Assembly: GCA_900548355.1 (NCBI GenBank)
Contig: URKR01000005.1
Coordinates: 69,327 to 133,326 of the forward strand
Source of the DNA: an uncultured Oscillospiraceae bacterium
GTDB taxonomy: Bacteria > Bacillota > Clostridia > Oscillospirales > Ruminococcaceae
Length of the DNA stretch: 64,000 nt
Direction of reading: 5' to 3'
A model generated the notes under the pieces. It was not told where the DNA came from and did not search any database. It worked only from the letters and a program-made list of their open reading frames with translations. Every line of letters starts with the position of its first letter. Position 1 is the first letter of the stretch. The translations under genes were made by a program, and so were the position numbers. This document shows, piece by piece, positions 7,845 through 16,885 of this stretch.

Positions 7845-7873
7845 TTTATACCACATCTATGAAATTTTGGCAA
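7845..7873 (-). promoter_or_regulatory. Promoter of rnpB
   Basis: On the minus strand TTGCCA (7873-7868), 17-bp spacer, TATAAA (7850-7845). It stands back-to-back with the promoter of the next gene, only 5 bp between the two -35 boxes. Confidence 0.8.
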
Positions 7874-7878
7874 GCCCT

Positions 7879-7907
7879 TTGCAAGGAATGCTGCTTTATG
7901 CTATAAT
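7879..7907 (+). promoter_or_regulatory. Promoter of the RluA-type gene
   Basis: TTGCAA (7879-7884), 17-bp spacer, TATAAT (7902-7907). The expected start near 7914 leaves a short leader with GGGAAAGGGG before TTG 7943. Confidence 0.8.
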
Positions 7908-7942
7908 AACAACCGTATATGTGTGGGAAAGGGGTGTGCGTT

Positions 7943-8917
7943 TTGCCGTGGCTGCGCTTCTCGGTGCCGGCGTCGGCAGACGGCCAGCGCCTTGGCGTGT
8001 TTTTGCGCACGCGGGGGGTGAGTGCCTCCTGCATCAAAGCGGTCAAGCACCAGGGCAATGGCTTTTTTGCTGATGATGCCCCCCTGCACACCGACCAGCC
8101 GGTTCATGCCGGGCAATGCGTTGCCTTTGCACTGCCGCCGGAGCCGCCCACTTCGGTTGAACCCCAGCCTGTCCCGTTTGAGACGGTGTATGAGGATGAC
8201 TTCGCCGCTGTGGTAGATAAGCCCGCCGGTCTTGCCGTGCACCCCACTCTCAATTATCCTGACGCCACGCTTGCGAACGGGTGGCTGTACCGCCTTGCCG
8301 GGCAAGGCCGCACCGGCGTGTTTCGCCCGGTGAACCGGCTGGATAAAAACACAAGCGGGCTGGTGCTGCTGGCACAAAACGCGTTTGCCGCGCCGCTATT
8401 GGCCGCATCGGCTGCAAAATGCTATCTGGCCCTGGCTGAGGGGAATATCGAACCCGGTCCGCATACGGTGGATGCGCCGATTGCGCGCCGCGGCGATACA
8501 ATTATCGGCCGGTGTGTGCGTCAGGACGGCAAGCCCAGCCTCACAAAGCTGTGGGTATTGGCCTCTGCCGGCGGCCACACGTTGATTGCCTGCCGCCCCG
8601 TGACGGGCCGAACCCATCAGATTCGGGTCCATATGGCATACCTGGGCCATCCGCTGGCTGGGGACACCCTGTACGGTGGCCATACAGCACTGATACAGCG
8701 CCATGCCTTGCACTGTGCGATTCTTACTTTTCATGATCCGGTCACATCGGCGCCTCGCTGGTTTACCAGCCCGGCGCCGGGGGATCTGCATACCGCGCTG
8801 TGCAGCTGCGGGCTGCCTTCTGGTGCAGAGCTGTTCAAGCTTCTCAAAGCACTGCCGGCGGAATTTTCCCTTGGCATGGAAACACGCGCAGACGGCGTGG
8901 AAAGGAGCACCCTTTGA
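7943..8917 (+). CDS. RluA family pseudouridine synthase
   Basis: An enzyme of 324 residues that isomerises specific uridines of rRNA or tRNA. It has an S4-like start, the catalytic motif NRLDKNTSG (catalytic Asp at about residue 134), and the late motif GRTHQIRVH followed by GHPLAGDTLYGG, all typical of RluA/RluD. TTG 7943 is chosen because a ribosome site lies 8 bp upstream, whereas ATG 7919 would leave almost no leader after the promoter. Its stop overlaps the TTG start of the next gene (TTGA at 8914-8917), so translation is coupled. The target uridine cannot be deduced. Confidence 0.92.
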   Translation: MPWLRFSVPASADGQRLGVFLRTRGVSASCIKAVKHQGNGFFADDAPLHTDQPVHAGQCVAFALPPEPPTSVEPQPVPFETVYEDDFAAVVDKPAGLAVHPTLNYPDATLANGWLYRLAGQGRTGVFRPVNRLDKNTSGLVLLAQNAFAAPLLAASAAKCYLALAEGNIEPGPHTVDAPIARRGDTIIGRCVRQDGKPSLTKLWVLASAGGHTLIACRPVTGRTHQIRVHMAYLGHPLAGDTLYGGHTALIQRHALHCAILTFHDPVTSAPRWFTSPAPGDLHTALCSCGLPSGAELFKLLKALPAEFSLGMETRADGVERSTL

Positions 8918-10770
8918 AACCTTCACCCCTGGAAGATAAACCGAAACATCGAAACACCGGCGCCAGCCGCTGGCAGGTTCTGATGGACCAGCTGTCCATT
9001 CAGCGTACGGTGCGTTCCTGGCGGCGCAGGACGCGCAAGCAGGCCCGCCGGCATAAGCTGAGCCGGCTGATAGAGCGGCTGCCCCATGCCAGGCTGATTG
9101 GAGATATTCTGTACCAGATTGGTTTCTGGTTTGAGTATATGCTGATCTGTGCCGGCCGCAGCGTTATGAAAACATGCAGGGCTGTCGCCATGCAGGCGGG
9201 CCGGCTGATGTTGCTGATCCTGCGGCCGTTCCTGCTGGGGATTATCACCCTATGGACCGACCTGACCGAGCCGTTTCGCCGGTTCAGATCCGGCATGCGG
9301 CATATCGGTGAACTTTCGGAAGTTTTGCCGACGGAGAGCGACCGTGAGATTCGCAAAGAAAAGTTCCGGTATTTTCGCCGCGGCACAAAACTGTATTTGC
9401 CGGTGGCGCTTAATGCGTTGTCCTACCTGCTGCCGGTTGCGGCGTGTGCTGCGCTTGTCTATATTGTTCACAACCAGCTGAATAACCAGTACATACTGGA
9501 AGTGCAGGTCGGCGGTGAAACGGTTGGTTTTGTTTCAAGCGAGCAGGTGTTTGAAAATGCCAGCGACGATGTGCAGAACCGCATCAACACTGCAAAAAGC
9601 GTGATGGAGGCCAGCGGCAATACGACCACGGACGATCAGTGGTCGATTGAGCCGAGTTATACCCTTACAGTGGGTACCCAGACCATGACCGAAGGAGAGG
9701 TGGCGAACGCCATTCTGAGCACGACCAGTGCTGAGGTGACGGAAGGAACCGCCGTGTATGTAGATGGGAACCTGCAGTTTATTCTCAATGACGGCGACCA
9801 TCTGCGGGCTTATCTCGAGGCCATCAAAGCGCCCTATGAACAGTCTTCTGATTCCGATGCGCGGGTAAGTTTTGTACATGACATCTCTTTGGTGGATGGC
9901 GTATATCTGCAAAACTCGCTGACCACCTATGAGGAGGTTCTGCGGGCGCTCAATGAAGGCGGCGGTACGCAGACCTATACGGCTGCGGCAGGCGATACGG
10001 TTCAGACCGTGCTGGACGCAAGCGGCGTTTCCTGGGATTCGCTGGCTGCCCTGAACCCGGAATTGACCGATACCGAGCAGGAACTTGAAGAAGGCCAGCA
10101 GGTGATTACCGGTGTGGCTTCCCCGGACTTGCTGCAGGTGAAAGTGATTGTGCGGGACAGCTATACGAGCGAAATCCCCTACGACACAGTCGAAACTGAG
10201 AGCAGCGATTATGACTTCGGCGAGACGGTTGTCACAACCGAAGGCCAAAACGGCCTGCAGGAAATCACGCAGGATCTGACCTATATTGACGGCACCTTGA
10301 CCGAAATCAGTACGGTATCGGTTGAAACGCTGATTGAGCCGGTGACCGAATATATAACCCGGGGCACCCACCTGCAGAGCGGTATGACCGCCAGCTATGG
10401 CACCGGGGAATGGATGTGGCCGGTGCCGCAGTATACCTATGTAAGCCGCTGGATGAGTTCTTACCACAATGGCGCTGATATCTGTGCGCCTTATGGTACG
10501 CCGATCTATGCCTCGGATTCGGGCGAGGTTGTTACGGCCGGCTCCCATTGGAGTTATGGCAACTATGTTGTGATTGACCATGGGAACGGCTGGACCACGC
10601 TTTACGGGCATATGTCGGCCTTGGGATGCAGTGTGGGGCAGGCGGTTGAGCGCGGTGACATCATTGGTTATGTGGGGTCCACCGGTGTTTCCACCGGCAA
10701 CCACTGCCATTTTGAGATGCGGCACAACGGCGCGCTGGTCAGCGCCCAGAGTTTCTTTAGCGGTATGTAA
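8914..10770 (+). CDS. Membrane-anchored M23 (LytM-type) peptidase with LysM and G5 domains
   Basis: A protein of 618 residues starting at TTG 8914 (GGAAAGGAGC upstream). Residues 1-155 are basic and cytoplasmic with an amphipathic stretch, followed by one membrane helix at about 160-186. Outside there is a LysM-like unit (YTAAAGDTVQTVL), a G5 domain (about 420-490), and a C-terminal M23 peptidase. The zinc ligands are present: H518 and D522 in HNGAD, and H597 and H599 in HCHFE. It should therefore be an active endopeptidase cutting peptidoglycan cross-links. The long cytoplasmic N-terminal region is unusual and may link wall cleavage to an internal partner. The next gene, murA, adds wall precursors. 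Confidence 0.9.
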   Translation: MKPSPLEDKPKHRNTGASRWQVLMDQLSIQRTVRSWRRRTRKQARRHKLSRLIERLPHARLIGDILYQIGFWFEYMLICAGRSVMKTCRAVAMQAGRLMLLILRPFLLGIITLWTDLTEPFRRFRSGMRHIGELSEVLPTESDREIRKEKFRYFRRGTKLYLPVALNALSYLLPVAACAALVYIVHNQLNNQYILEVQVGGETVGFVSSEQVFENASDDVQNRINTAKSVMEASGNTTTDDQWSIEPSYTLTVGTQTMTEGEVANAILSTTSAEVTEGTAVYVDGNLQFILNDGDHLRAYLEAIKAPYEQSSDSDARVSFVHDISLVDGVYLQNSLTTYEEVLRALNEGGGTQTYTAAAGDTVQTVLDASGVSWDSLAALNPELTDTEQELEEGQQVITGVASPDLLQVKVIVRDSYTSEIPYDTVETESSDYDFGETVVTTEGQNGLQEITQDLTYIDGTLTEISTVSVETLIEPVTEYITRGTHLQSGMTASYGTGEWMWPVPQYTYVSRWMSSYHNGADICAPYGTPIYASDSGEVVTAGSHWSYGNYVVIDHGNGWTTLYGHMSALGCSVGQAVERGDIIGYVGSTGVSTGNHCHFEMRHNGALVSAQSFFSGM

Positions 10771-10850
10771 CGGCATGCAACACTCTGACCAAAAGAAATT
10801 TGCCGGCGCCAGAGTTTTTGCCCAAACTATGCAAATACTAAACCCGGTAC

Positions 10851-10879
10851 TTTTCAAATGAAACTGCAAGGTGTATAAT
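10851..10879 (+). promoter_or_regulatory. Probable promoter of murA
   Basis: TATAAT at 10874-10879 with a weak -35 (TTTTCA, 10851-10856) at 17 bp. The leader of about 140 nt to the start codon contains a hairpin around ACCGC/GCGGT near 10940-10965 but no recognised riboswitch. Confidence 0.5.
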
Positions 10880-11025
10880 AATTAGAATGAGCGTGGCTTG
10901 GTTTGCCTCCAGGGAGGCCGAGCCGCCGGGAGCTGAACCGCTGCGTTTTTTGCGGTCGGTACAGCCCTTCCGCCCTGACCCTGACAGGGGCAGAGACTGC
11001 GGTCAACGCAAAGGAGCGTCACCAC

Positions 11026-12309
11026 TTGGAAAAGTTTGTTATTCGTGGAGGCAAGGCCCTTTCGGGCGATGTTCTCATCGGCGGTGCCAAAAATGCCGCT
11101 GTTGCCATCCTGCCGGCCACTATTCTGGCAGCGGACAAGTGTCTGATTGAAAACCTGCCCTGTATCAGCGATGTGATGGCATCCCTGCAGATCCTGAGCG
11201 AGCTTGGGGCAGGCATCCGCATGATCAGCAAAAATACCTATGAAATTGATACCACCCACATTGACTGCACCGAGGTTTCCAATGAACTTTCGCGGCAGAT
11301 GCGGGCAAGCTATTACTTTCTGGGCGCGCTGCTCGGCCGGTTCGGAGCCGGGCAGGTGGCGATGCCCGGCGGGTGCAACCTGGGCCCGCGGCCGATCGAT
11401 CAGCATCTGAAAGCATTCACTGCGCTGGGGGCATCCGATTCGGTAGAATATGGAATGATCCGCGTTCATTCCGATCATCTGACCGGCGGCCACGTCTTTT
11501 TTGACACGGTATCGGTTGGTGCAACAATGAATGCGATGCTGGCGGCCGTGATGGCGGACGGGCAGACGATCCTTGAGAATGTCGCCCGCGAGCCGCATAT
11601 TGTGGATCTTGCCAACTGTTTGAATATGATGGGGGCGGATATTCACGGGGCCGGTACCGATGTGATTAAAATCCGGGGCGTGAAACAACTGCATGGCTGT
11701 CATTATTCGATCATCCCGGATCAAATTGAAGCCGGCAGCTATATGGTTGCTGCAGCTATTACCAAAGGGGATGTGATGCTGCACAACGTCATTCCCAAAC
11801 ATATGGAACCGATTTCGGCCAAGTTGCGCGCCGCCGGCTGTGTGGTGGAGGAGTTTGACGATACAATGCGGATCACCCGTACCGGCCCGCTGAAGCCCCT
11901 TAAGATCAAAACGATGCCCCACCCCGGCTTTCCGACCGATATGCAGCCGTTGATGACGGTTTTGCTCTGCCTTGCCGAAGGTACCTCTATTGTGACAGAA
12001 GGCATCTGGGAAAACCGTTTCCGCTATGTGGATGAATTGATCCGCATGGGCGCAAGCATTCAGGTGGACGGCCAGGTGGCGGTTATTGAAGGCGTCAAGA
12101 AGCTGAGCCCCGCGCCGCTGCGCGCACTGGATTTGCGTGCCGGGGCGGCCATGGTCATGGCGGCCCTTGCGGCGGATGGCGTCAGCGAAATTGACGAAAC
12201 CGCGCATATTGAGCGCGGCTATGAGAATATTGTGGAAAAGCTGCAGGCGCTCGGCGCAGACATCCGCCGTGTGGATACACCTGTGAACGCCGTTACCCGC
12301 GCAATGTGA
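11026..12309 (+). CDS. murA: UDP-N-acetylglucosamine 1-carboxyvinyltransferase
   Basis: 427 residues, the normal length for MurA. It transfers enolpyruvate from PEP to UDP-GlcNAc, the first committed step of peptidoglycan synthesis, in the cytoplasm. The catalytic Cys is present at about residue 117 in MPGGCNLGPRPID, so the enzyme should be fosfomycin-sensitive in principle. The start is TTG 11026 with AAGGAG 10 bp upstream and begins EKFVIRGG as in the family; upstream in-frame codons belong to the leader. A metallo-hydrolase gene follows 12 bp downstream. Confidence 0.95.
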   Translation: MEKFVIRGGKALSGDVLIGGAKNAAVAILPATILAADKCLIENLPCISDVMASLQILSELGAGIRMISKNTYEIDTTHIDCTEVSNELSRQMRASYYFLGALLGRFGAGQVAMPGGCNLGPRPIDQHLKAFTALGASDSVEYGMIRVHSDHLTGGHVFFDTVSVGATMNAMLAAVMADGQTILENVAREPHIVDLANCLNMMGADIHGAGTDVIKIRGVKQLHGCHYSIIPDQIEAGSYMVAAAITKGDVMLHNVIPKHMEPISAKLRAAGCVVEEFDDTMRITRTGPLKPLKIKTMPHPGFPTDMQPLMTVLLCLAEGTSIVTEGIWENRFRYVDELIRMGASIQVDGQVAVIEGVKKLSPAPLRALDLRAGAAMVMAALAADGVSEIDETAHIERGYENIVEKLQALGADIRRVDTPVNAVTRAM

Positions 12310-12321
12310 CAGGGGCGGCAA

Positions 12322-13110
12322 ATGGCATTATTTACAACACTTTATTCGGGTTCCTCCGGAAATTGCGGCCTGGTGCTGCAGGATGGGCGGTACCTGCTGA
12401 TTGACATGGGTAAAAGCTGCCGCACCACGTTGCGTGCGCTGAAAAGCCTGGGGTTGGCGGTTTCCGACTGCGAAGGAATCTTGATTACGCATGAGCATGC
12501 GGATCATGTCAGCGGGTTGGATACCTTTCTCAAACATTACAGTGTGCCGGTCTTTGCCGGCGCCGATACGCTGGATGCGCTTGATTCCCGCGGGGTGATT
12601 CCGCCCGCCGTGGATGCGGTGGCGATTGACGGCCGCACAGAAGAGATCGGCGGCTTTATGGTACATGCCTTTCCCACCAGCCACGATGTGCCATGTTGCG
12701 GGTACCGCATCCGAACGAGGGACGGCCATACAATGGCCCTGGCAACCGACCTTGGGATTGTGACGCCGGTGGTGGCGCAAAATCTGGCTGGCTGCGACCT
12801 TGTGGCGCTTGAGGCAAACTATGATGCGTTCAGCCTGCATGGCGGCCCGTACCCCTACTACCTCAAGGTGCGGATTGCGAGCGATCGCGGCCATTTGGAC
12901 AACAAGGCCTGTGCGGCTGAGATTTTGGAATTGATTCAGGATGGCTGTAAAAAGTTTGCGCTTTGCCACCTTAGCCAGACAAACAACAGCCCTGAGCTGG
13001 CAATGACCACTGTATATAACGTTTTGCTTTCGGCGGGGGTCCAGCCCGGGCGGGATGCCGTTATCCAGGCAATGTGTCGCAACGAGGTCAGCCCGTACAT
13101 AGAATTTTGA
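12322..13110 (+). CDS. WalJ/YycJ-type metallo-beta-lactamase fold hydrolase
   Basis: A protein of 262 residues that begins with the YycJ hallmark SGSSGN and has the metal-binding motif THEHADHVSGL. In Bacillus, YycJ/WalJ is a putative exonuclease linked to the WalRK cell-wall system and to cell division timing. Here it lies directly after murA and before rlmH, a neighbourhood comparable to the walK-yycJ-rlmH region of Firmicutes although the two-component genes are absent. It could also act on RNA. Start ATG 12322 follows AGGGGCGG, a modest ribosome site. Confidence 0.87.
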   Translation: MALFTTLYSGSSGNCGLVLQDGRYLLIDMGKSCRTTLRALKSLGLAVSDCEGILITHEHADHVSGLDTFLKHYSVPVFAGADTLDALDSRGVIPPAVDAVAIDGRTEEIGGFMVHAFPTSHDVPCCGYRIRTRDGHTMALATDLGIVTPVVAQNLAGCDLVALEANYDAFSLHGGPYPYYLKVRIASDRGHLDNKACAAEILELIQDGCKKFALCHLSQTNNSPELAMTTVYNVLLSAGVQPGRDAVIQAMCRNEVSPYIEF

Positions 13111-13184
13111 GAAAACGCGCCGCGCGCCGTACCATTTTGGGGTATGACGCGCGTTTTCATACAGCAAGACAAAGAAGGGGGACT

Positions 13185-13670
13185 ATGCAAAATATTGATT
13201 TGATCTGTGTGGGAAAGCTCAATGCGAGCTATTTTGCTGAAGGGGTGGCGGAATATCAAAAGCGCCTGGGCGGGTTCTGCCGATTTCGTATTTTGGAATT
13301 GCCCGAAGCGCCGCTGCCGGATAAAAATGTGAATCAGGCCCAGATTGACAAGGCACTGGAAAAGGAGGGCAAAGCAATTTTGGCGGCGGTGCGCAAAGGC
13401 GCCTGCCTTGTGGCGCTGTGTGTGGAAGGCAAACAGGTTTCCAGTGAGGAACTGGCTGCTATGATCGCCCGGCGCGCCGGCAGCGGGGCCGGGGATATGG
13501 CTTTTGTGGTTGGCTCTTCGCATGGTTTGTCACCTGCCGTCAAAGCGGCCGCGCAAGCAAAAGTTTCGCTTGGGCGTATCACATTGCCCCACCAATTGGC
13601 CCGTCTTGTGCTTGTTGAACAACTTTACCGTGCCTGTACGATCAATGCGGGTATGAAGTATCATAAGTAA
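13185..13670 (+). CDS. rlmH: 23S rRNA (pseudouridine-1915-N3)-methyltransferase
   Basis: 161 residues, full length for RlmH. This SPOUT methyltransferase modifies pseudouridine 1915 in helix 69 of assembled ribosomes. The start (QNIDLICVGKL), the SAM-pocket segment FVVGSSHGLS and the C-terminal HQLARLVLVEQLYRA...YHK are diagnostic. The usual GGSLG of the SAM loop reads GSSHG here, a small deviation. ATG 13185 has AAAGAAGGGGG upstream. It is the last gene of the run and is followed by a very long palindrome. Confidence 0.93.
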   Translation: MQNIDLICVGKLNASYFAEGVAEYQKRLGGFCRFRILELPEAPLPDKNVNQAQIDKALEKEGKAILAAVRKGACLVALCVEGKQVSSEELAAMIARRAGSGAGDMAFVVGSSHGLSPAVKAAAQAKVSLGRITLPHQLARLVLVEQLYRACTINAGMKYHK

Positions 13671-13717
13671 AACCCACAAAGCCCCACCGGCTTAAGCCGG
13701 TGGGGCTTTGTGGGTTT
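13670..13717. terminator. 48-bp perfect palindrome between convergent genes
   Basis: The two halves, centred on CTTAAG (13691-13696), are perfect reverse complements over 24 bp each. It lies between rlmH (plus) and the hydrogenase gene (minus) and probably terminates both, though it has only short T-runs. The length is well above a normal terminator. Confidence 0.75.
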
Positions 13718-13752
13718 GGGCGAACACCCGAAAGAGAAAGGAGCCGGAAATA

Positions 13753-15276
13753 TCAGTATTTCAAAGCTTCCAGATTCTCGCAATAGGGGTTGTCCACGGC
13801 ATTGGTCATCGGGGCCTGCGCCTTGTATTTGGTCAGCATGGCGGCGCTGCGCGCAGGATCAGCCAGGGTGCCGGCGCCAGCAATGCAGCCGCCGGGGCAG
13901 GCCATGCCTTCCAGCAGGTAGCCGTTGTACTTACCGGCTTTGGCCATCATCATCATCTTGCGGCAGTCTGCCAGACCCTGGGCCGAAGCAACCTTAACCT
14001 CACGGTCAGGGTCGATCTTATGGATCGCGTTGACCACAGCCTGTGCTACGCCACCCGAAACGGCAAAGCCGCGGCCGTCGCCGCTCGCTTCGTCAAAGTT
14101 GTCGTTGGGGTCATCCGGCAGAGACTTGAAGTCAACTTCCTTCGCCTCAAACAAGCCCATCAACTCTTCAAAGGTCAGCACAAAATCGACCTCGCTGCGG
14201 ACGGAACGACGGCTGGCTTCCAGCTTTTTGGCCGAGCAGGGGCCAACAAAGCAGATGCGGGCGTCTTTGTCCTTCTTCTTGATCAGGCGGGCGGTGAGAA
14301 CCATCGGGGTCATTGTCATGCTGATGCATTCAGCATAATCGGGGAAGAGTTTCTTGGCCATTACGCTCCAGGCAGGGCAGCAGGAAGTGCCCATGAAGGG
14401 GAGCTTTTCGGGAACTTCTTTCATGAAGTCCTTGGCTTCGTCGATTGTGCACAGGTCGGCGCCGATCGCAACTTCCGAAATACCGGCGAAGCCGAGCATC
14501 TTCATGGCTTCACGCAGCTTGGCCGGGGTCATACCGGGGAACTGGTTGACAAAGGCCGGCGCGACAATAGCAATCACGCGGTCACCCCGCTTGATCGAAC
14601 GGATCAGCTGGAAAATCTGCCCCTTGTCGGCAATTGCGCCAAACGGGCAGTTGACCAGGCACATACCGCAAGATACGCACTTGCTGTAATCAATCTCAGC
14701 GCGGCCATATTTATCCGAATGGATGGCATCCATGCCGCAGGCCTTGGCGCAGGGACGCTCGGTGCGGACAATGGCATTGTACGGGCAGGTGGCAACGCAG
14801 CGGCCGCACTTGATGCACAGGCTCTGGTCGATGTGGCTGCGGCCGTTGACAAAGCTGATCGCCTTTTTCGGGCAGACTTCCTGGCAGGGGTGCGCCAGAC
14901 AGCCCTGGCACATCTCGGTTACACGGATAACCTTTTCAGGGCATTTGTTGCAGGCAAACTTGATAACGTTGATGAGCGGCGGTTCATAGTACTTTTCGGC
15001 AATCACGCTCTCTTCCAGGCCTTCGGCCGCCGAGACGCTCTCGTCAATCGGGCGCAGGGAAAGGCCCATCGCCAGGCGGATACGCTCCGAAACAATCGCT
15101 CTCTCCAAGAAGATGCTGCTGCGCAGCGAACGTTCCTCACCAGGAATGATCTCATAGGGCAGGCTGTGCATCAGATAGTCGAAATCGATCATATCATCGA
15201 CTTCATAGGCCATCCGCGCCACCTCGGTGAATACCTTGCGGCGGATGTCTGTGACAGGGGTATAAATACCTCTCAT
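13753..15276 (-). CDS. Monomeric [FeFe] hydrogenase-like protein with ferredoxin domains (group B type)
   Basis: A protein of 507 residues. The N-terminal third has Cys-rich ferredoxin-like segments (CIKCGRCVATCP, CVSCGMCLVNCP and an earlier CNKCP...CQGC block) that would hold several [4Fe-4S] clusters. The C-terminal part has the three H-cluster motifs: TSCCPAW, GPCSAKKLE, and EGMACPGGC. The second motif has GPC rather than the MPC of group A, and the third continues as IAGAG, both usual for group B enzymes. Both cysteines of TSCC are kept, so proton transfer and cluster binding look intact. Start ATG 15276 has AAGGAGAG upstream. In anaerobes such enzymes exchange electrons between ferredoxin and H2; whether this one evolves or senses H2 is unknown. 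No maturases lie nearby. Confidence 0.87.
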   Translation of the reverse strand: MRGIYTPVTDIRRKVFTEVARMAYEVDDMIDFDYLMHSLPYEIIPGEERSLRSSIFLERAIVSERIRLAMGLSLRPIDESVSAAEGLEESVIAEKYYEPPLINVIKFACNKCPEKVIRVTEMCQGCLAHPCQEVCPKKAISFVNGRSHIDQSLCIKCGRCVATCPYNAIVRTERPCAKACGMDAIHSDKYGRAEIDYSKCVSCGMCLVNCPFGAIADKGQIFQLIRSIKRGDRVIAIVAPAFVNQFPGMTPAKLREAMKMLGFAGISEVAIGADLCTIDEAKDFMKEVPEKLPFMGTSCCPAWSVMAKKLFPDYAECISMTMTPMVLTARLIKKKDKDARICFVGPCSAKKLEASRRSVRSEVDFVLTFEELMGLFEAKEVDFKSLPDDPNDNFDEASGDGRGFAVSGGVAQAVVNAIHKIDPDREVKVASAQGLADCRKMMMMAKAGKYNGYLLEGMACPGGCIAGAGTLADPARSAAMLTKYKAQAPMTNAVDNPYCENLEALKY

Positions 15277-15423
15277 TGCGTCTACTCTCCTTAATACGCA
15301 GATTGGGGGCCGCATCACGTCCCGTTTGCATGATCCTTTTGCCTCCTATTCAAATAGTACCAAGAATGATGCGGTTTGGCAAGGGGGAAAAAGGCAAAAA
15401 GACAGCCAAAACCGAAAAAACGA

Positions 15424-16752
15424 TCATGATTTGCCGGTTTCAGCCAAAGAGGCCGCGAGCAAAGCGGCTTTGGCGCGCTGGCCGTCCCATTCGCCGATGC
15501 ATACAGGCACAATGTCGCCGCTCTGATGGCCGGGCGCCTGTACCACAACCGGAAGGTACTGCCGGGTATAGCCGGTAAAAAGCGTGGCGGAAAGCGGCGT
15601 TTCCAACAGCACTTCGGCGTGCATGCCCCGCATGCCGGCGGCAACATCGGCCCGCACGGCTTCCACGGCTTCTCCCATACGGCGGCTGCGCGCTTCCTTC
15701 TCATGTTCCGGGATCTGGTCGGGGAAGTCGTAGGCCGCGGTACCCCTCCTGCGCGAATAGGGAAAGACGTGCACTTTCAAAAAGCGCTGCGCGCTGACGA
15801 AACGCAGGCTCTGTTCAAAATCCTCCTCGGTCTCGCCGGGAAAGCCGACGATCACGTCGGTGGTCAGGCTGAGGTTTTCGTCACCGAAGGCCTCGCGCAG
15901 CCGTGTGGCAATCGCAGCATATTGTTCCGCCGTGTATGGCCGGCGCATGGCGCGCAAGGTCTTGCTGCAGCCGCTTTGCAGGCTCAGGTGGAACTGCGGG
16001 CACAACTTTTTGACCGCTGCCAGCCGGCGAATGTCCGATTCGCTCAGCATATCAGGGTCAAGGCTGCCCAGCCGGATGCGCTCGATCCCTTCGACACCGG
16101 CGGCGTGTTCCACGAGTTCTGCCAGCCCGGTGCCGGTATCGCTGCCATAACTTGGCAGGCTGATGGCGGTCAGCACAACCTCACGGTAACCGGCTGCGGC
16201 CAGACGCCGCAACTCATCCAGGATGCTCGCTTCGCTGCGACTGCGCACCGGGCCGCGGGCGCGGGGAATTACACAGTAAGCGCAGCGGCGGTTGCAGCCA
16301 TCCTCTACTTTGACAAAGGCACGGGTGTGCTCGGCAAAACGATCCATCGGCAGTTCTTCAAATTGTTCGCCTTTCTGATGGGGGCGGATATCGACGATCC
16401 GCTCGGCGTTCCCTTCCAGCAGCTGCTGCACATGGGACAAAATTGCATGCCGGTTGCCGGACCCTGTCACAATGTCGGCTTCCTCAACTTTTGCCGCTTC
16501 CTCGGGAAAGGCCTGTGGGTAACAACCGGTCAGCACGGTTATGGCGCCGGGGTGTTCCCTTTTTTGGCGGCGAAGCCATTTCCGGCTTTTTTGATCGCCG
16601 AAATTTGTGACGGTACAACTGTTGACAATATAAACGTCGGCCTCTTCTCCGGCGGCGGCGACGGTGTAACCGCTTGATTCAAACAGCTGCGCCAGCGCGC
16701 CGGTTTCGTTTTGGTTGACTTTGCAGCCAAGCGTATAAAAGCTGACCCGCAT
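15424..16752 (-). CDS. mtaB: tRNA (N6-L-threonylcarbamoyladenosine(37)-C2)-methylthiotransferase
   Basis: 442 residues from ATG 16752, which has AAGGA at a workable distance; the earlier ATG 16764 sits too close to it. The enzyme converts t6A to ms2t6A at position 37 of tRNAs reading ANN codons. It has the UPF0004 start FYTLGCKVNQNET, the VNSCTVT cysteine and the radical-SAM motif CNRRCAYC. The KVNQNET form and ARGPVRSR segment fit MtaB rather than MiaB. Two [4Fe-4S] clusters are expected. It stands alone between hydrogenase and dacF. Confidence 0.9.
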   Translation of the reverse strand: MRVSFYTLGCKVNQNETGALAQLFESSGYTVAAAGEEADVYIVNSCTVTNFGDQKSRKWLRRQKREHPGAITVLTGCYPQAFPEEAAKVEEADIVTGSGNRHAILSHVQQLLEGNAERIVDIRPHQKGEQFEELPMDRFAEHTRAFVKVEDGCNRRCAYCVIPRARGPVRSRSEASILDELRRLAAAGYREVVLTAISLPSYGSDTGTGLAELVEHAAGVEGIERIRLGSLDPDMLSESDIRRLAAVKKLCPQFHLSLQSGCSKTLRAMRRPYTAEQYAAIATRLREAFGDENLSLTTDVIVGFPGETEEDFEQSLRFVSAQRFLKVHVFPYSRRRGTAAYDFPDQIPEHEKEARSRRMGEAVEAVRADVAAGMRGMHAEVLLETPLSATLFTGYTRQYLPVVVQAPGHQSGDIVPVCIGEWDGQRAKAALLAASLAETGKS

Positions 16753-16885
16753 AGATTCTTCCATCCTTTTTGAAATTGTTTGCCTTTATTATACGGGAAA
16801 ACGGCGAAGAGCACAAGCAGCCATATTCAGGCCGGCCGCCGCATAAAATGCCGTAACAGCCTGTGAGAAGAGGGAGGAACCTGCC

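Noticed and set aside
13708-15294. 528-codon open frame on the plus strand opposite the hydrogenase gene
   Set aside because: It is a shadow of the minus-strand gene: codon pattern and cysteine motifs belong to the other strand, and it lacks a ribosome site and any protein-family feature.
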